A stretch of DNA of 64,000 nt, taken from contig NZ_JBMMGT010000008.1 of NCBI RefSeq assembly GCF_049366555.1, forward strand, positions 1-64,000, written 5' to 3'. The notes beneath the pieces were generated by a model. The model did not search any database. It saw nothing but the letters and a program-made list of their open reading frames with translations, and was not told where the DNA came from. Of the stretch, positions 18,201 through 25,860 are shown in pieces. Every line of letters starts with the position of its first letter. The stretch's first letter is position 1. Origin of the DNA: Avibacterium volantium_A (GTDB taxonomy: Bacteria; Pseudomonadota; Gammaproteobacteria; Enterobacterales; Pasteurellaceae). A program made the position numbers and the translations under genes.

Positions 18201-18903
18201 ACGAGTTATAAAAGGCCTCCGTAGTTTGCCCTGAAAGGGTGCGCCCTGAGGCATCGGTAATCGTGCCTGAAATCATAATTGGCAATTTGATGTCAAGTTC
18301 TTCAAACACTTGATCAATGGCGAATGCCGCCGCTTTAGCATTGAGCGTATCAAAAATGGTTTCGATCATAATGAGATCCGCACCGCCTTCGATTAATCCT
18401 TTGGTGGCTTCTGCATAGGCATCAACCAACTGCATAAAGGTGATATTGCGGTAAGCAGGATCGTTCACATTAGGCGAAATAGAGGCGGTGCGGTTAGTCG
18501 GCCCAAGCACGCCAGCTACAAAACGTGGTTTTTCTGGCGTGCTATATTTATCCGCCGACAAACGCGCCAATTTCGCGCCAGCAAAATTCAGCTCATAAGC
18601 AATGCTTTCAAGGGCATAATCCGCTTGCGCAATGGTGGTGGCGGAAAAGGTGTTGGTTTCGATAATATCCGCCCCTGCAGCAAGATATTTTTCGTGAATC
18701 GCTTGAATCACCAAAGGCTGAGTAAGCGTAAGTAAATCATTATTGCCGCGTAGATCGATCGTGCTGTCTTTAAAGCGTTCACCGCGGAAATCTGCTTCGG
18801 TGAGTTTATATTGCTGGATCATCGTCCCCATTGCACCATCTAAAATAAGAATGCGATCTTTAAGGGCTTGTTGGATAAGAGAAAAAGAAGGATGTAGTTT
18901 CAT
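15214..18903 (-). CDS. metH: Methionine synthase, cobalamin-dependent
   Basis: Transfers a methyl group from methyltetrahydrofolate to homocysteine via cobalamin. At 1229 residues it has the full four-module build. The homocysteine/zinc domain carries LNCALG and VGGCCGTTPEHI (to about 330), followed by the folate domain (NVGERNNVTGSAKFKK onward). The B12 domain has the lower-axial-ligand motif GDVHDIGKNI (near 755-765). The C-terminal SAM-binding activation domain has RPAPGYPSCPEH. Dependence on B12 fits the import genes just upstream. No MetE is visible in the window. Confidence 0.97.
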   Translation of the reverse strand: MKLHPSFSLIQQALKDRILILDGAMGTMIQQYKLTEADFRGERFKDSTIDLRGNNDLLTLTQPLVIQAIHEKYLAAGADIIETNTFSATTIAQADYALESIAYELNFAGAKLARLSADKYSTPEKPRFVAGVLGPTNRTASISPNVNDPAYRNITFMQLVDAYAEATKGLIEGGADLIMIETIFDTLNAKAAAFAIDQVFEELDIKLPIMISGTITDASGRTLSGQTTEAFYNSLRHVKPLSFGLNCALGPKELRQYVEVMSKICETFVSVHPNAGLPNAFGGYDLGAEEMAAYIQEWAQNGWLNIVGGCCGTTPEHIHAIAEVVKNVPPRALPDLPVAMRLSGLEPLNIDENSLFVNVGERNNVTGSAKFKKLIKEDRYAEAIEIAIDQVENGAQVIDVNMDEALLDSEKCMVQFLNIMATEPDAAKVPVMIDSSKWEVIEAGLQSIQGKGIVNSISLKEGKEKFVDQAKLIRRYGAAAVVMAFDEVGQADTEERKVEICTRAYHILVDEVGFPPEDIIFDPNIFAIGTGIEEHNNYGVDFINATGRIKRSLPHAKISGGVSNVSFSFRGNNPMREAIHAVFLYHAIKQGMDMGIVNAGQLAIYDDLDPELREIVEDAVLNRRADATDRLLDIADKYKGSASESSDNTVAEWRTWPVEERLKHALVKGITSHIIEDTEEARLQFSSPLEVIEGPLMAGMDVVGDLFGDGKMFLPQVVKSARVMKQSVAYLEPFINATKQQGVSSGKVVIATVKGDVHDIGKNIVSVVLQCNNFEVIDLGVMVPADKIIETAINEKADIIGLSGLITPSLDEMEYFLGEMNRLGLSLPVLIGGATTSKEHTAIKLYPKYKHEVIYTTNASRAVTVCAALMNPESKAELWQRTKKEYEKIQHSFANRKPLRQQLPIEEARVNAFPAFSGEWADYQVPQPKQTGIVEYKNVPISTLRQFIDWSPFFRLWGLMGGYPDAFDYPEGGEEARKVYNDAQQMLDEFEQNGKLKPSGIMGIFPAYRKGDDIEIYQNSDRTSVTGVAHHLRQQSERGKNSKSPYNVALSDFIADRESGQQDWFGMFAVCAGIEEHDLVEGFKAAGDDYSAILLQAVGDRLAEAMAEYLHFELRTKVWGYSNETFDNENLIAENYVGIRPAPGYPSCPEHTEKQLIWDLLEVEQRIGMKLTESYAMWPAASVCGWYFTHPASNYFTLGRIDQDQALDYAQRKGWNEKEMHKWLGVSMK

Positions 18904-19020
18904 TTTGTTACGACTTATTGTGATGACTTAGATTTAATAACAGGCATAATAGAAATAAGGTGGGATTGTGTCAAACCTTATCTTTATGCGGGGAAAAGTG
19001 CGGTGCAAATTGAGCAAGTT

Positions 19021-20313
19021 TTATTTGCTTTCAGATGCAAAATTTTGAAAAAATCCCACCGCACTTTGGAAGTGTTCGCCATAAAAAATCAGCGGAGTGT
19101 GCGTGCGTTGCCAGACTGGCACATTGTGCGCTTGCCACAGTTTTTTGATGTCTTGATGAACGCCTTGCGCATTGCGCACTTTGCCCGAATAAGCAAAACG
19201 GATTGAGATCGGCGCATCGGTTAATGGCAACGGATAGCTTTTCCCTTGCCATTGAATTTGAATGGCTGATTTGGTTTGGGTGAAGCGGATTTCACCGAGA
19301 TTGTCAGGCAATTCAATCTGCTGATTTAAGCGAACGGGAATCTTTAGCGCACGAAGATCGGCGAAGATTTCCGTTAAATACAGGCGCTGCTGATAACGGC
19401 GCAGCATTTTATCGCCCAATTGAAATTGCGGGTTGCGATCTGTTTCGGCAAAAATCACGTCTTGAATCAATTGTTCCAATTGTTTGGTGGACGGCATTGG
19501 TTGCTGCAAGGTTTCCAGCCATAAGCGGAGTAGGGCTTTTTGTTTCAAATCAGACCATTGCGAGAAATCTGTTAAATCAAAAGTGCGGTGCGTTTTGTCT
19601 GCATATTTTTCTAGCTCTGGCTGTAATAATTCTGCTAAAAGCTGTTGTTGCTCGGTACAATGGTTCGCACTGCGTTGCACAGCTTGATCGAAATACGCCC
19701 AGCGTTCACGCAGTTGGGGCAAAATTTGATTGCGTAAAAAATTGCGTTCGTATTGGCTATCTTGATTGCTTTCATCTTCAATCCACGACAGCTGATTTTC
19801 CGTAGCATATTGCCAAAGTTGTTGGCGTGAAAAGCCGAGTAGGGGACGAAAAATATTCAGATTAAACACCGCACTTTGCGCTTTCATTGCGGATAAACCG
19901 CTGACGCCACTACCACGTTTTAAGGCGAGGAAAAAGGTTTCGGTTTGATCTTGTTGATGATGGGCGGTGAGCAAAATCTCTTGCGCTAAAATATGGCGAG
20001 CGATGGCTTGATAGCGCGCTTGACGTGCGGCAGCTTCAATGCCCATTCCTTGTGTCAGTTGAACTTTTTCTACGATCAAGGGAATGGAAAATTGTTGGCA
20101 AAGCTGTTGGCAGTGGCGCACCCAATCATCTGCATTTGGGCTTAAGCCGTGATGAATATGGATCGCACGCAGCTGGAAGTGCGGTTGTTTTTCGCGTAAT
20201 TTTGCTAAAAGCGCAAGCAAGACCGTAGAATCCAGCCCACCGCTTAAGGCAATCAGAAAATGCGAGTGGGGCTGGCGTTGTAATTGCTGTTGAAATTGCT
20301 CAATTAGCGTCAT
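19021..20313 (-). CDS. tilS: tRNA(Ile)-lysidine synthetase
   Basis: Converts C34 to lysidine in the CAU-anticodon isoleucine tRNA, an essential decoding step. The 430-residue protein has the N-terminal PP-loop ATP pyrophosphatase motif ALSGGLDSTVLLALL and the HIHHGL segment. The HHQQDQTETFFLALKRGSG signature is near residue 118, and the TilS substrate-binding and C-terminal domains follow. It lies 13 bases behind pdxY, the last gene of an accA-pdxY-tilS order that I recall from H. influenzae. Several uptake signals sit inside the coding sequence. Confidence 0.95.
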   Translation of the reverse strand: MTLIEQFQQQLQRQPHSHFLIALSGGLDSTVLLALLAKLREKQPHFQLRAIHIHHGLSPNADDWVRHCQQLCQQFSIPLIVEKVQLTQGMGIEAAARQARYQAIARHILAQEILLTAHHQQDQTETFFLALKRGSGVSGLSAMKAQSAVFNLNIFRPLLGFSRQQLWQYATENQLSWIEDESNQDSQYERNFLRNQILPQLRERWAYFDQAVQRSANHCTEQQQLLAELLQPELEKYADKTHRTFDLTDFSQWSDLKQKALLRLWLETLQQPMPSTKQLEQLIQDVIFAETDRNPQFQLGDKMLRRYQQRLYLTEIFADLRALKIPVRLNQQIELPDNLGEIRFTQTKSAIQIQWQGKSYPLPLTDAPISIRFAYSGKVRNAQGVHQDIKKLWQAHNVPVWQRTHTPLIFYGEHFQSAVGFFQNFASESK

Positions 20314-20326
20314 AGCAAGGGCAATA

Positions 20327-21187
20327 TTAGGCGATTTTCACTGCGTTAAATTGGCTCACAGGGCGAACAATTTGTTCACGCGCTGCCACAATTTGCAGTT
20401 CATAATTATCCTGCTGTTGCGTTACCGTCATTACATCATTCACGGCATTGGCGGTATGCTCAAAGGCTTCCACATCGCTTTTGCCATTGAGTAAATTCGC
20501 CATAAATAGCCCTGCGGTTAAATCGCCCACGCCCACAGGTTCTTTCTTAAATTGATGAAGTGGGCGGCTAATATGCCAAATGCCCTCTTGGTTGGCGAGC
20601 AACATTTCAAATTGGCTTGGATCTTGCCCCACTTTGCTGAGGTGTTTCACTAGCACTTTTTTCGGCCCTTTGGATAAAATCACTTTTACCGCTTCAATGG
20701 CTTGAGCAAAGTTTTCTACTGGCAAACCGCTCAGCTCACGCAGCTCCACTAAATTAGGCGTGATAATATCGGCTTTCGCCATAGCAAGGTTGATGAGATT
20801 TTCTTTCACGCCATCAGCCACAATGCAACCTTTGTCAGGGTGTCCCATCACGGGATCACATAAATAAACTGCGTTAGGGTTGCGAGATTTCACTTTTTGC
20901 ACCGCATTAATGATTTCTTCCACTTGCTCCGCCGCACCGATATAACCTGAAATCACCGCATCACATTGATATAATTGACCAATATTATCAATGCCTTGCA
21001 CGATTTCCCCAATTTGTTCTGGTGGCATTACCATTCCCGTCCATTGGCCATATTGAGTGTGATTGGAAAACTGTACGGTGTTCAACGCCCACACATTAAT
21101 GCCGAGTAATTGCATTGGAAAAGTGGCAGATTTATTGCCCGCATAACCGTAAACAACGTGAGATTGAATGGAAAGAAGATGTTTCAT
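20327..21187 (-). CDS. pdxY: Pyridoxal kinase
   Basis: Phosphorylates pyridoxal to pyridoxal 5'-phosphate in vitamin B6 salvage. The 286-residue ribokinase-fold protein starts MKHLLSIQSHVVYGYAGN. It has YLCDPVMGHPDKGCIV (near 128) and the catalytic GVGDLTAGLF (near 222), where the GxGD Asp is the base. AAGGATAG precedes the ATG. pdxY and pdxK/ThiD relatives are separated by the N-terminus, which fits PdxY. Confidence 0.94.
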   Translation of the reverse strand: MKHLLSIQSHVVYGYAGNKSATFPMQLLGINVWALNTVQFSNHTQYGQWTGMVMPPEQIGEIVQGIDNIGQLYQCDAVISGYIGAAEQVEEIINAVQKVKSRNPNAVYLCDPVMGHPDKGCIVADGVKENLINLAMAKADIITPNLVELRELSGLPVENFAQAIEAVKVILSKGPKKVLVKHLSKVGQDPSQFEMLLANQEGIWHISRPLHQFKKEPVGVGDLTAGLFMANLLNGKSDVEAFEHTANAVNDVMTVTQQQDNYELQIVAAREQIVRPVSQFNAVKIA

Positions 21188-21225
21188 TTTGCTATCCTTT
21201 ATGCTTTCTAATAACGCTTGAAAGT

Positions 21226-21250
21226 AAAAGTGCGGTTAAAAAACCGCACA
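21226..21250 (-). terminator. Uptake-signal hairpin between accA and pdxY
   Basis: On the minus strand GTGCGGTT and AACCGCAC form an 8-bp stem with a four-base T loop, followed by TTTTAC. It probably gives partial termination after accA. Confidence 0.6.
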
Positions 21251-21257
21251 TTTTTAT

Positions 21258-22211
21258 TTAGCAATAACCGTAGCTCATTAGGCGTTGGTAACGGCGTTCT
21301 AACAAGGTATCAGGATCAAGAATTTCTAAATCAGCCAAATCAGCCAGTAAACGCTGTTTTAGATTTTGTGCCATTTGGGCATAATCACGATGCGCACCGC
21401 CTAATGGCTCAGGGATAATGTTATCGATAAGTTGTAATTTTTGCAGACGATCTGCGGTTAAACCCATCACTTCTGCGGCGGTAGAGGCTTTATCGGCGCT
21501 TTTCCATAAAATAGACGCACAGCCCTCTGGGGAAATCACGGAATAAGTGCTGTATTGCAACATATTGACTTTATCGCCCACGCCAATGGCTAACGCGCCA
21601 CCAGAACCGCCTTCACCAATTACCGTACAAATAATTGGCACTTTTAGCATTGACATTTCACGCAGGTTACGCGCAATGGCTTCTGATTGTCCACGCTCTT
21701 CCGCGCCCACACCAGGGTACGCACCTGGGGTGTCAATAAAGGTGATGATTGGCAATTTAAAACGTTCTGCCATTTCCATTAAACGTAACGCTTTGCGATA
21801 GCCTTCAGGGGCTGGCATACCAAAGTTACGTTTCACTTTATCTTTTACCGTGCGTCCTTTTTGGTGACCAATCACCATAACAGGCTTGCCGTCTAAACGG
21901 GCTAAACCACCCACAATGGCTTTATCATCTGCAAAAGCACGATCGCCTGCGAGTTCTTCAAACTCGGTGAAAATTTGTTCGATGTAATCCAATGTATAAG
22001 GACGATTTGGGTGGCGAGCCATACGAGAAACTTGCCACGCATCTAAGTTGGCAAAGGTTTTTTTGGTTAATTCTTCGCTTTTTTTCTGTAAGCGAGCAAT
22101 TTCATCATCAAGATTAATTTCATCATCTTGCCCCGCCACTGCACGCAAGGATTCAATTTTTGCTTCAAGTTCAGCAATCGGGAGTTCAAAATCTAAATAT
22201 TCTTGGCTCAT
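21258..22211 (-). CDS. accA: Acetyl-CoA carboxylase carboxyltransferase subunit alpha
   Basis: The alpha half of the carboxyltransferase that makes malonyl-CoA for fatty-acid synthesis; it partners AccD. 317 residues, close to the 319 of E. coli. An N-terminal helical segment with LDFELPIAELEAKIESLR is followed by the crotonase-type carboxyltransferase domain with PGAYPGVGAEERGQ and GEGGSGGALAIGVGD (near 180-210). AGGAATAAC precedes the ATG. It is the first gene of the accA-pdxY-tilS run. Confidence 0.97.
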   Translation of the reverse strand: MSQEYLDFELPIAELEAKIESLRAVAGQDDEINLDDEIARLQKKSEELTKKTFANLDAWQVSRMARHPNRPYTLDYIEQIFTEFEELAGDRAFADDKAIVGGLARLDGKPVMVIGHQKGRTVKDKVKRNFGMPAPEGYRKALRLMEMAERFKLPIITFIDTPGAYPGVGAEERGQSEAIARNLREMSMLKVPIICTVIGEGGSGGALAIGVGDKVNMLQYSTYSVISPEGCASILWKSADKASTAAEVMGLTADRLQKLQLIDNIIPEPLGGAHRDYAQMAQNLKQRLLADLADLEILDPDTLLERRYQRLMSYGYC

Positions 22212-22367
22212 TTGTTATTCCTAGTTTTATTTCGGCAAAATTTGCCACGCACTTTAACAATATTTTATTCAGGGTGCAAATGTGCTGTCTATTTTATGTA
22301 TTTTTCAGCAAAAAAGTAGTGTTTTTTGTATTTAGCTGGTTTGATGACTTGTAAATCAATTCCGCAG

Positions 22368-22535
22368 CTAGGAAAACTTTATGCTTGTTTTAAGTTCTGT
22401 GGCTGTTAGTTCGCCTACTATCCATTTTGGGAAATGGGCGAGAATTTCAGGGCTAAGATGTAACCCCTCAAGACGATTATTAATAGCAAATTGTAACGCT
22501 TTCTGTCTGGCTTGTTTTTCTTGTTCGTTAAGCAT
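22368..22535 (-). CDS. Small VbhA-like antitoxin-family protein
   Basis: A 55-residue protein starting MLNEQEKQARQKALQFAI. The stretch NNRLEGLHLSPE, followed by VGELTATEL, closely resembles VbhA, the antitoxin that blocks Fic AMP-transferase toxins through an (S/T)xxxE(G/N) helix. Here the motif reads NxxxEG, with Asn at the Ser/Thr position. It is the last gene of a three-gene minus-strand unit, 8 bases behind the 39-residue ORF. No Fic motif (HPFxxGNGR) occurs in this unit or elsewhere in the window. Either the toxin was lost or this protein acts with a different partner. Family call from remembered sequence. Confidence 0.65.
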   Translation of the reverse strand: MLNEQEKQARQKALQFAINNRLEGLHLSPEILAHFPKWIVGELTATELKTSIKFS

Positions 22536-22543
22536 TATTTAGG

Positions 22544-22663
22544 TTATTTCGTATTGGTGTGTGGTGATTTCGCAGCATTCTTTTTTGCCTGTTGGTAAGC
22601 CAATCGAGATAATTCCATTGCTTGGCGTTTTAGCTCTACAGCACTGTATTTTTGCTCTTTCAT
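22544..22663 (-). CDS. Hypothetical 39-residue protein
   Basis: Starts MKEQKYSAVELKRQAMELSR and is mostly helical and basic (LAYQQAKKNAAKS). Its ATG overlaps the TAA of the 163-residue gene (TAATG), showing tight translational coupling, and a GGAG site lies 7 bases upstream. Not recognised. The coupling and its place before the VbhA-like gene make it a real gene rather than chance; it could be a DNA-binding or antitoxin piece. Confidence 0.55.
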   Translation of the reverse strand: MKEQKYSAVELKRQAMELSRLAYQQAKKNAAKSPHTNTK

Positions 22664-23154
22664 TATATTTCTCCATAATGAGGGGTTTTGATAATAAAAC
22701 AATCTTGGTTATCACCTAATTTGGTGATAGCTTGAAATCCGTCTAGAATTGGATGTCGATTATCGCACATTTTTTGATACATTCGTACTAAAGAGGGTCT
22801 TTCCGCAATAAAAAAATAGCATTCAGATTGATATTGTAAATAGTGATAGTAAAGCAATGATTCAAGTTGTTGTTTCAATTCTTGTATGTTGGTTCGAGAA
22901 AATTTTTTTCCTTTAGGCGGAGCGTAAAGATCAATGTGATTTTGTGAACTTTCGTAGTAATCTCTTACGGCGAATTTTACGGTGTATGCTTTTTTATGAT
23001 TAAGCAGACTCAGGATTTCTTGGTTCTCAGTGAGGTTAGCTAAAAGATCGATATCGTCTGAAAAATCAATAATGTAATCAACGTTGGCAATAGTAAAATA
23101 AGTAAACTGATGTCGGATATTTTCAAATATACTTTCTAAAAACTGAATTTGCAT
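22663..23154 (-). CDS. Hypothetical 163-residue protein, first gene of a small cassette
   Basis: I do not recognise it with confidence. It is soluble, with no signal peptide or membrane segment. It has an acidic N-terminal part (DFSDDIDLLANL), a central HIDLYAPPKGKKFSR, and a C-terminal part YFFIAERPSLVRMYQKMC ending in DCFIIKTPHYGEI. The layout is weakly reminiscent of small DUF6169-type proteins, but this is not secure. It starts a coupled unit with the 39- and 55-residue genes. Low G+C and an isolated position between accA and ribA suggest a transferred cassette. A toxin-like role is only a hypothesis. Confidence 0.6.
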   Translation of the reverse strand: MQIQFLESIFENIRHQFTYFTIANVDYIIDFSDDIDLLANLTENQEILSLLNHKKAYTVKFAVRDYYESSQNHIDLYAPPKGKKFSRTNIQELKQQLESLLYYHYLQYQSECYFFIAERPSLVRMYQKMCDNRHPILDGFQAITKLGDNQDCFIIKTPHYGEI

Positions 23155-23250
23155 TATGTTTAAAACGGTATCGACTTCAAAATGAGAATAGACTAACGAG
23201 ACGATATTGTGTTGTGAATTGGCGTATGTAAAATTTGCGATAGTGATCGC

Positions 23251-23274
23251 AAAAATGGCTCAGAATACTGAGCC
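23251..23274 (-). terminator. Terminator of ribA
   Basis: On the minus strand GGCTCAG/CTGAGCC (7 bp, loop TATT) is followed by ATTTTTG. It lies 26 bases past the ribA stop and separates it from the 163-residue gene. Confidence 0.85.
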
Positions 23275-23299
23275 ACTTACTTCATAGTCTAAAGTGCGG

Positions 23300-23956
23300 T
23301 CATTTTTTTTGTGGAATTTCTTCCTGACAATGTGGGCAAGTCATCAAGTGTTTTTGATTGTTATGCACGATGAAATGTCCCATTTTTTTTGCTTTGGTGT
23401 CTAAATATTCCGTGTTGTAACGGTTTTCGCCTACGTTTAACGGAACGCGTTCCACCACGTTGATCCCCGCTTTTTTCATTGTATCGATTTTATTTGGGTT
23501 GTTGGTGAGCAAGCGAACTTGTTTTACACCGAGTAGATCAAAAATATCCGCGCAAACTTCAAAATTACGCTCATCTGCGGCAAAGCCCAAAGCAAGGTTG
23601 GCTTCAATGGTATCCATTCCTTGATCTTGTAAAGAATAAGCACGGATCTTGTTAATTAAGCCAATGCCACGCCCCTCTTCGCGGTGATAAATCAGCACGC
23701 CTCGCCCTTCCTCACTAATTTGACGTAGTGCTGTGGCAAGCTGAAAACCGCAATCGCATTTCAGGCTATGTAACGCATCGCCCGTTAAACATTCGGAGTG
23801 AATGCGGGCTAAAACAGGCTCATCTGGATTTGAAATATCGCCCATTACTAAGGCAACGTGTTCTTTTTTAGTGTCGGGAAACTCAAAGCCCACAATGCGG
23901 AATAAACCAAATTCGGTCGGTAAATTGGCTTCCGTAACCCGTTGAATTTTTGTCAT
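23300..23956 (-). CDS. ribA: GTP cyclohydrolase II
   Basis: First committed step of riboflavin synthesis: GTP to a diaminopyrimidine phosphate, formate and pyrophosphate. I chose ATG 23956 (MTKIQRVTEANLPTEFG) because AAGGA lies 7 bases before it; upstream ATGs lack this. The zinc site CLTGDALHSLKCDCGF (near 55-70) and the YHREEGRGIGL motif are intact. At 218 residues it is about 20 longer than E. coli RibA. The extra tail carries CPHCQEE, a CxxC pair that could bind metal. Divergent from pgpB with overlapping upstream regions. Confidence 0.95.
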   Translation of the reverse strand: MTKIQRVTEANLPTEFGLFRIVGFEFPDTKKEHVALVMGDISNPDEPVLARIHSECLTGDALHSLKCDCGFQLATALRQISEEGRGVLIYHREEGRGIGLINKIRAYSLQDQGMDTIEANLALGFAADERNFEVCADIFDLLGVKQVRLLTNNPNKIDTMKKAGINVVERVPLNVGENRYNTEYLDTKAKKMGHFIVHNNQKHLMTCPHCQEEIPQKK

Positions 23957-24026
23957 CGCTAAATCCTTCATTCTTTTTTTATTGAATAATGCTAAACTAT
24001 GCACTCAAATTTATGGAGTGATTAAA

Positions 24027-24767
24027 ATGTTAAAACGCTTATCATTATATACCTTATTGCTTTGTTGTGTGCCTTTTTTTGCGTGGTTAATTAACTGGCA
24101 TTGGCAAGGGGGTACAAATTATACACAAATTGATACGTTGCTTTATTTTATTACCGAAACAGGTAGTGTGCCTTATGCCATTATCACTTGTGGCGTGTTT
24201 GCTGTTGCATATTTTTTCTGTATTGCAGATAAAAAACAAGCCCTTGCGGTGATTGCAGTGATGGCGATTTCTGTTGGGGTAACCCAAGGGATGAAATCGG
24301 CGCTCAAAACGGTGTTTGCGGAACCTCGTCCTTTTATTGTGCAATTGACGGAAAAATCAAGCATTAGCCCTGAGTATTTTTACGATCAACCTCGCGATGT
24401 ACGCGAACAAATCGTGTTGGATTATTATGCGGATAAACAAATTGATATGCATTTAGTACATCACCGTAGCAAAGAAACAGGCTATTCTTTCCCCTCTGGC
24501 CACAGCATTTTTGCCGCTACTTGGCTAATGCTTGCAGTAGGATTTGGGCAGTTGCTTGGACGTAACAATAAAGGAATGAAATATCTCACTGCAGGCATTG
24601 CCGTTTGGGCGGTGTTAATGCTAGTCAGCCGTTTGCGTTTAGGAATGCATTACCCGATTGATTTATTGGTTTCCATATTGCTGGCGTGGGTGTTTCATTG
24701 TGGATTATTCGATTGGATCAAAAACAAACCAATTTTTAACCGCACTTTGCAAGATAGAGCGCAATAA
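24027..24767 (+). CDS. pgpB: Phosphatidylglycerophosphatase B / PAP2-family lipid phosphatase
   Basis: An inner-membrane phosphatase that dephosphorylates phosphatidylglycerol phosphate and undecaprenyl pyrophosphate. I chose ATG 24027 (MLKRLSLYTLLLCC) behind GGAG. 246 residues with about six membrane segments. The three PAP2 motifs are present: KTVFAEPRP (near 105), YSFPSGHS (near 160) and SRLRLGMHYPIDLL (near 205), including both catalytic histidines. A large periplasmic loop lies between motifs 1 and 2, as in PgpB. Confidence 0.9.
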   Translation: MLKRLSLYTLLLCCVPFFAWLINWHWQGGTNYTQIDTLLYFITETGSVPYAIITCGVFAVAYFFCIADKKQALAVIAVMAISVGVTQGMKSALKTVFAEPRPFIVQLTEKSSISPEYFYDQPRDVREQIVLDYYADKQIDMHLVHHRSKETGYSFPSGHSIFAATWLMLAVGFGQLLGRNNKGMKYLTAGIAVWAVLMLVSRLRLGMHYPIDLLVSILLAWVFHCGLFDWIKNKPIFNRTLQDRAQ

Positions 24768-24807
24768 TAAAGTGCGGTCAGATTTTTCATTATTTTGGAG
24801 GTGAACA

Positions 24808-25722
24808 ATGTTATACGGATTTGATATCGGCGGCACGAAAATTGAGCTTGCCGTATTTAATGAAAAATTGGAAAAACAATATTCGGAGCGGGTGGATACC
24901 CCAAAAGACAGCTACGAACAATGGCTTGATACCATTGTTAATTTAGTGAAAAAAGCTGATGAAAAATTTGGCGAAAAAGGCACAGTAGGGCTGGGCTTAC
25001 CGGGCTTTGTGAATCACGAAACAAGCTTGGCGGAAATCACCAATATTCGCGTAGCAGACAACAAACCTATTTTACAAGATTTAAGCCAGCGTTTAGATCG
25101 CGAAGTGCGGGCAGAAAATGACGCAAATTGTTTTGCCTTATCAGAGGCTTGGGCAGAAGAAAATCAGCAATATCCAAGCGTGTTAGGCTTAATCCTTGGT
25201 ACAGGTTTTGGCGGCGGTTTAGTGATTGACGGCAAAATCTACTCAGGACAAATCGGAATGGCGGGCGAACTAGGGCATATGCAGCTGAATTACCACGCCT
25301 TAAAATTGCTTGGCTGGGATAAGGCACCGATTTACCCTTGCGGCTGCGGCAATCAAGCCTGCTTAGACACCTATCTTTCAGGCCGTGGCTTTGAAATGCT
25401 GTATCGTGATCTCAAAGGGGAAAGCCTATCTGCCAAAGAAATTATCCAGCGTTTTTACGCCAAAGATCAAAGTGCGGTGGAATTTGTGGAAATGTTTGTG
25501 GAACTCGCTGCCATTTCTATCGGCAACATCATCACCGCCCTTGATCCGCATTTAATCGTACTCGGCGGCGGTTTATCCAACTTTGATTATCTCTACGAAG
25601 CACTACCAAAAGCCCTGCCTAAACACCTAATGCGTAGTGCCAAAGTGCCAGTGATCAAAAAAGCCAAATACGGCGATTCCGGCGGCGTCCGCGGTGCAGC
25701 AGCGTTGTTTCTTTCACGCTAA
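24808..25722 (+). CDS. nagK: N-acetylglucosamine kinase (ROK family)
   Basis: Phosphorylates N-acetylglucosamine recovered from cell-wall turnover or the environment. 304 residues, against 303 in E. coli NagK. The ATP motif DIGGTKIELAVF is at the N-terminus, the catalytic Asp sits in AENDANCFALSEAW (near 107), and LGLILGTGFGGG follows. The ROK zinc cluster CGCGNQACLDTYLSGRG is near residue 178. A strong GGAGGTG site precedes the ATG and an uptake signal lies just upstream. Confidence 0.95.
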   Translation: MLYGFDIGGTKIELAVFNEKLEKQYSERVDTPKDSYEQWLDTIVNLVKKADEKFGEKGTVGLGLPGFVNHETSLAEITNIRVADNKPILQDLSQRLDREVRAENDANCFALSEAWAEENQQYPSVLGLILGTGFGGGLVIDGKIYSGQIGMAGELGHMQLNYHALKLLGWDKAPIYPCGCGNQACLDTYLSGRGFEMLYRDLKGESLSAKEIIQRFYAKDQSAVEFVEMFVELAAISIGNIITALDPHLIVLGGGLSNFDYLYEALPKALPKHLMRSAKVPVIKKAKYGDSGGVRGAAALFLSR

Positions 25723-25740
25723 TTTTGATTTTTATTTATG

Positions 25741-25767
25741 CGCCTCAAGGAAACTTGGGGCGTTTTT
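25741..25767 (+). terminator. Terminator of nagK
   Basis: A 9-bp stem, CGCCTCAAG/CTTGGGGCG, with one G-T pair and a GAAA tetraloop, followed by a T-run. Confidence 0.88.
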
Positions 25768-25796
25768 ATTTTGGAATAGGCGAATGGAGTAGAGAA

Positions 25797-25832
25797 ATAA
25801 AAAATGTAGAAAATCTCACGATCTTCTACATT
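25797..25832 (-). terminator. Terminator of the gluconate dehydrogenase gene
   Basis: On the minus strand AATGTAGAA and TTCTACATT pair, with further weak pairing inside, then a T-run. It lies 28 bases past the stop codon. Confidence 0.75.
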
Positions 25833-25860
25833 CTCACTTAAATCAAAACTAATCCGCGAT

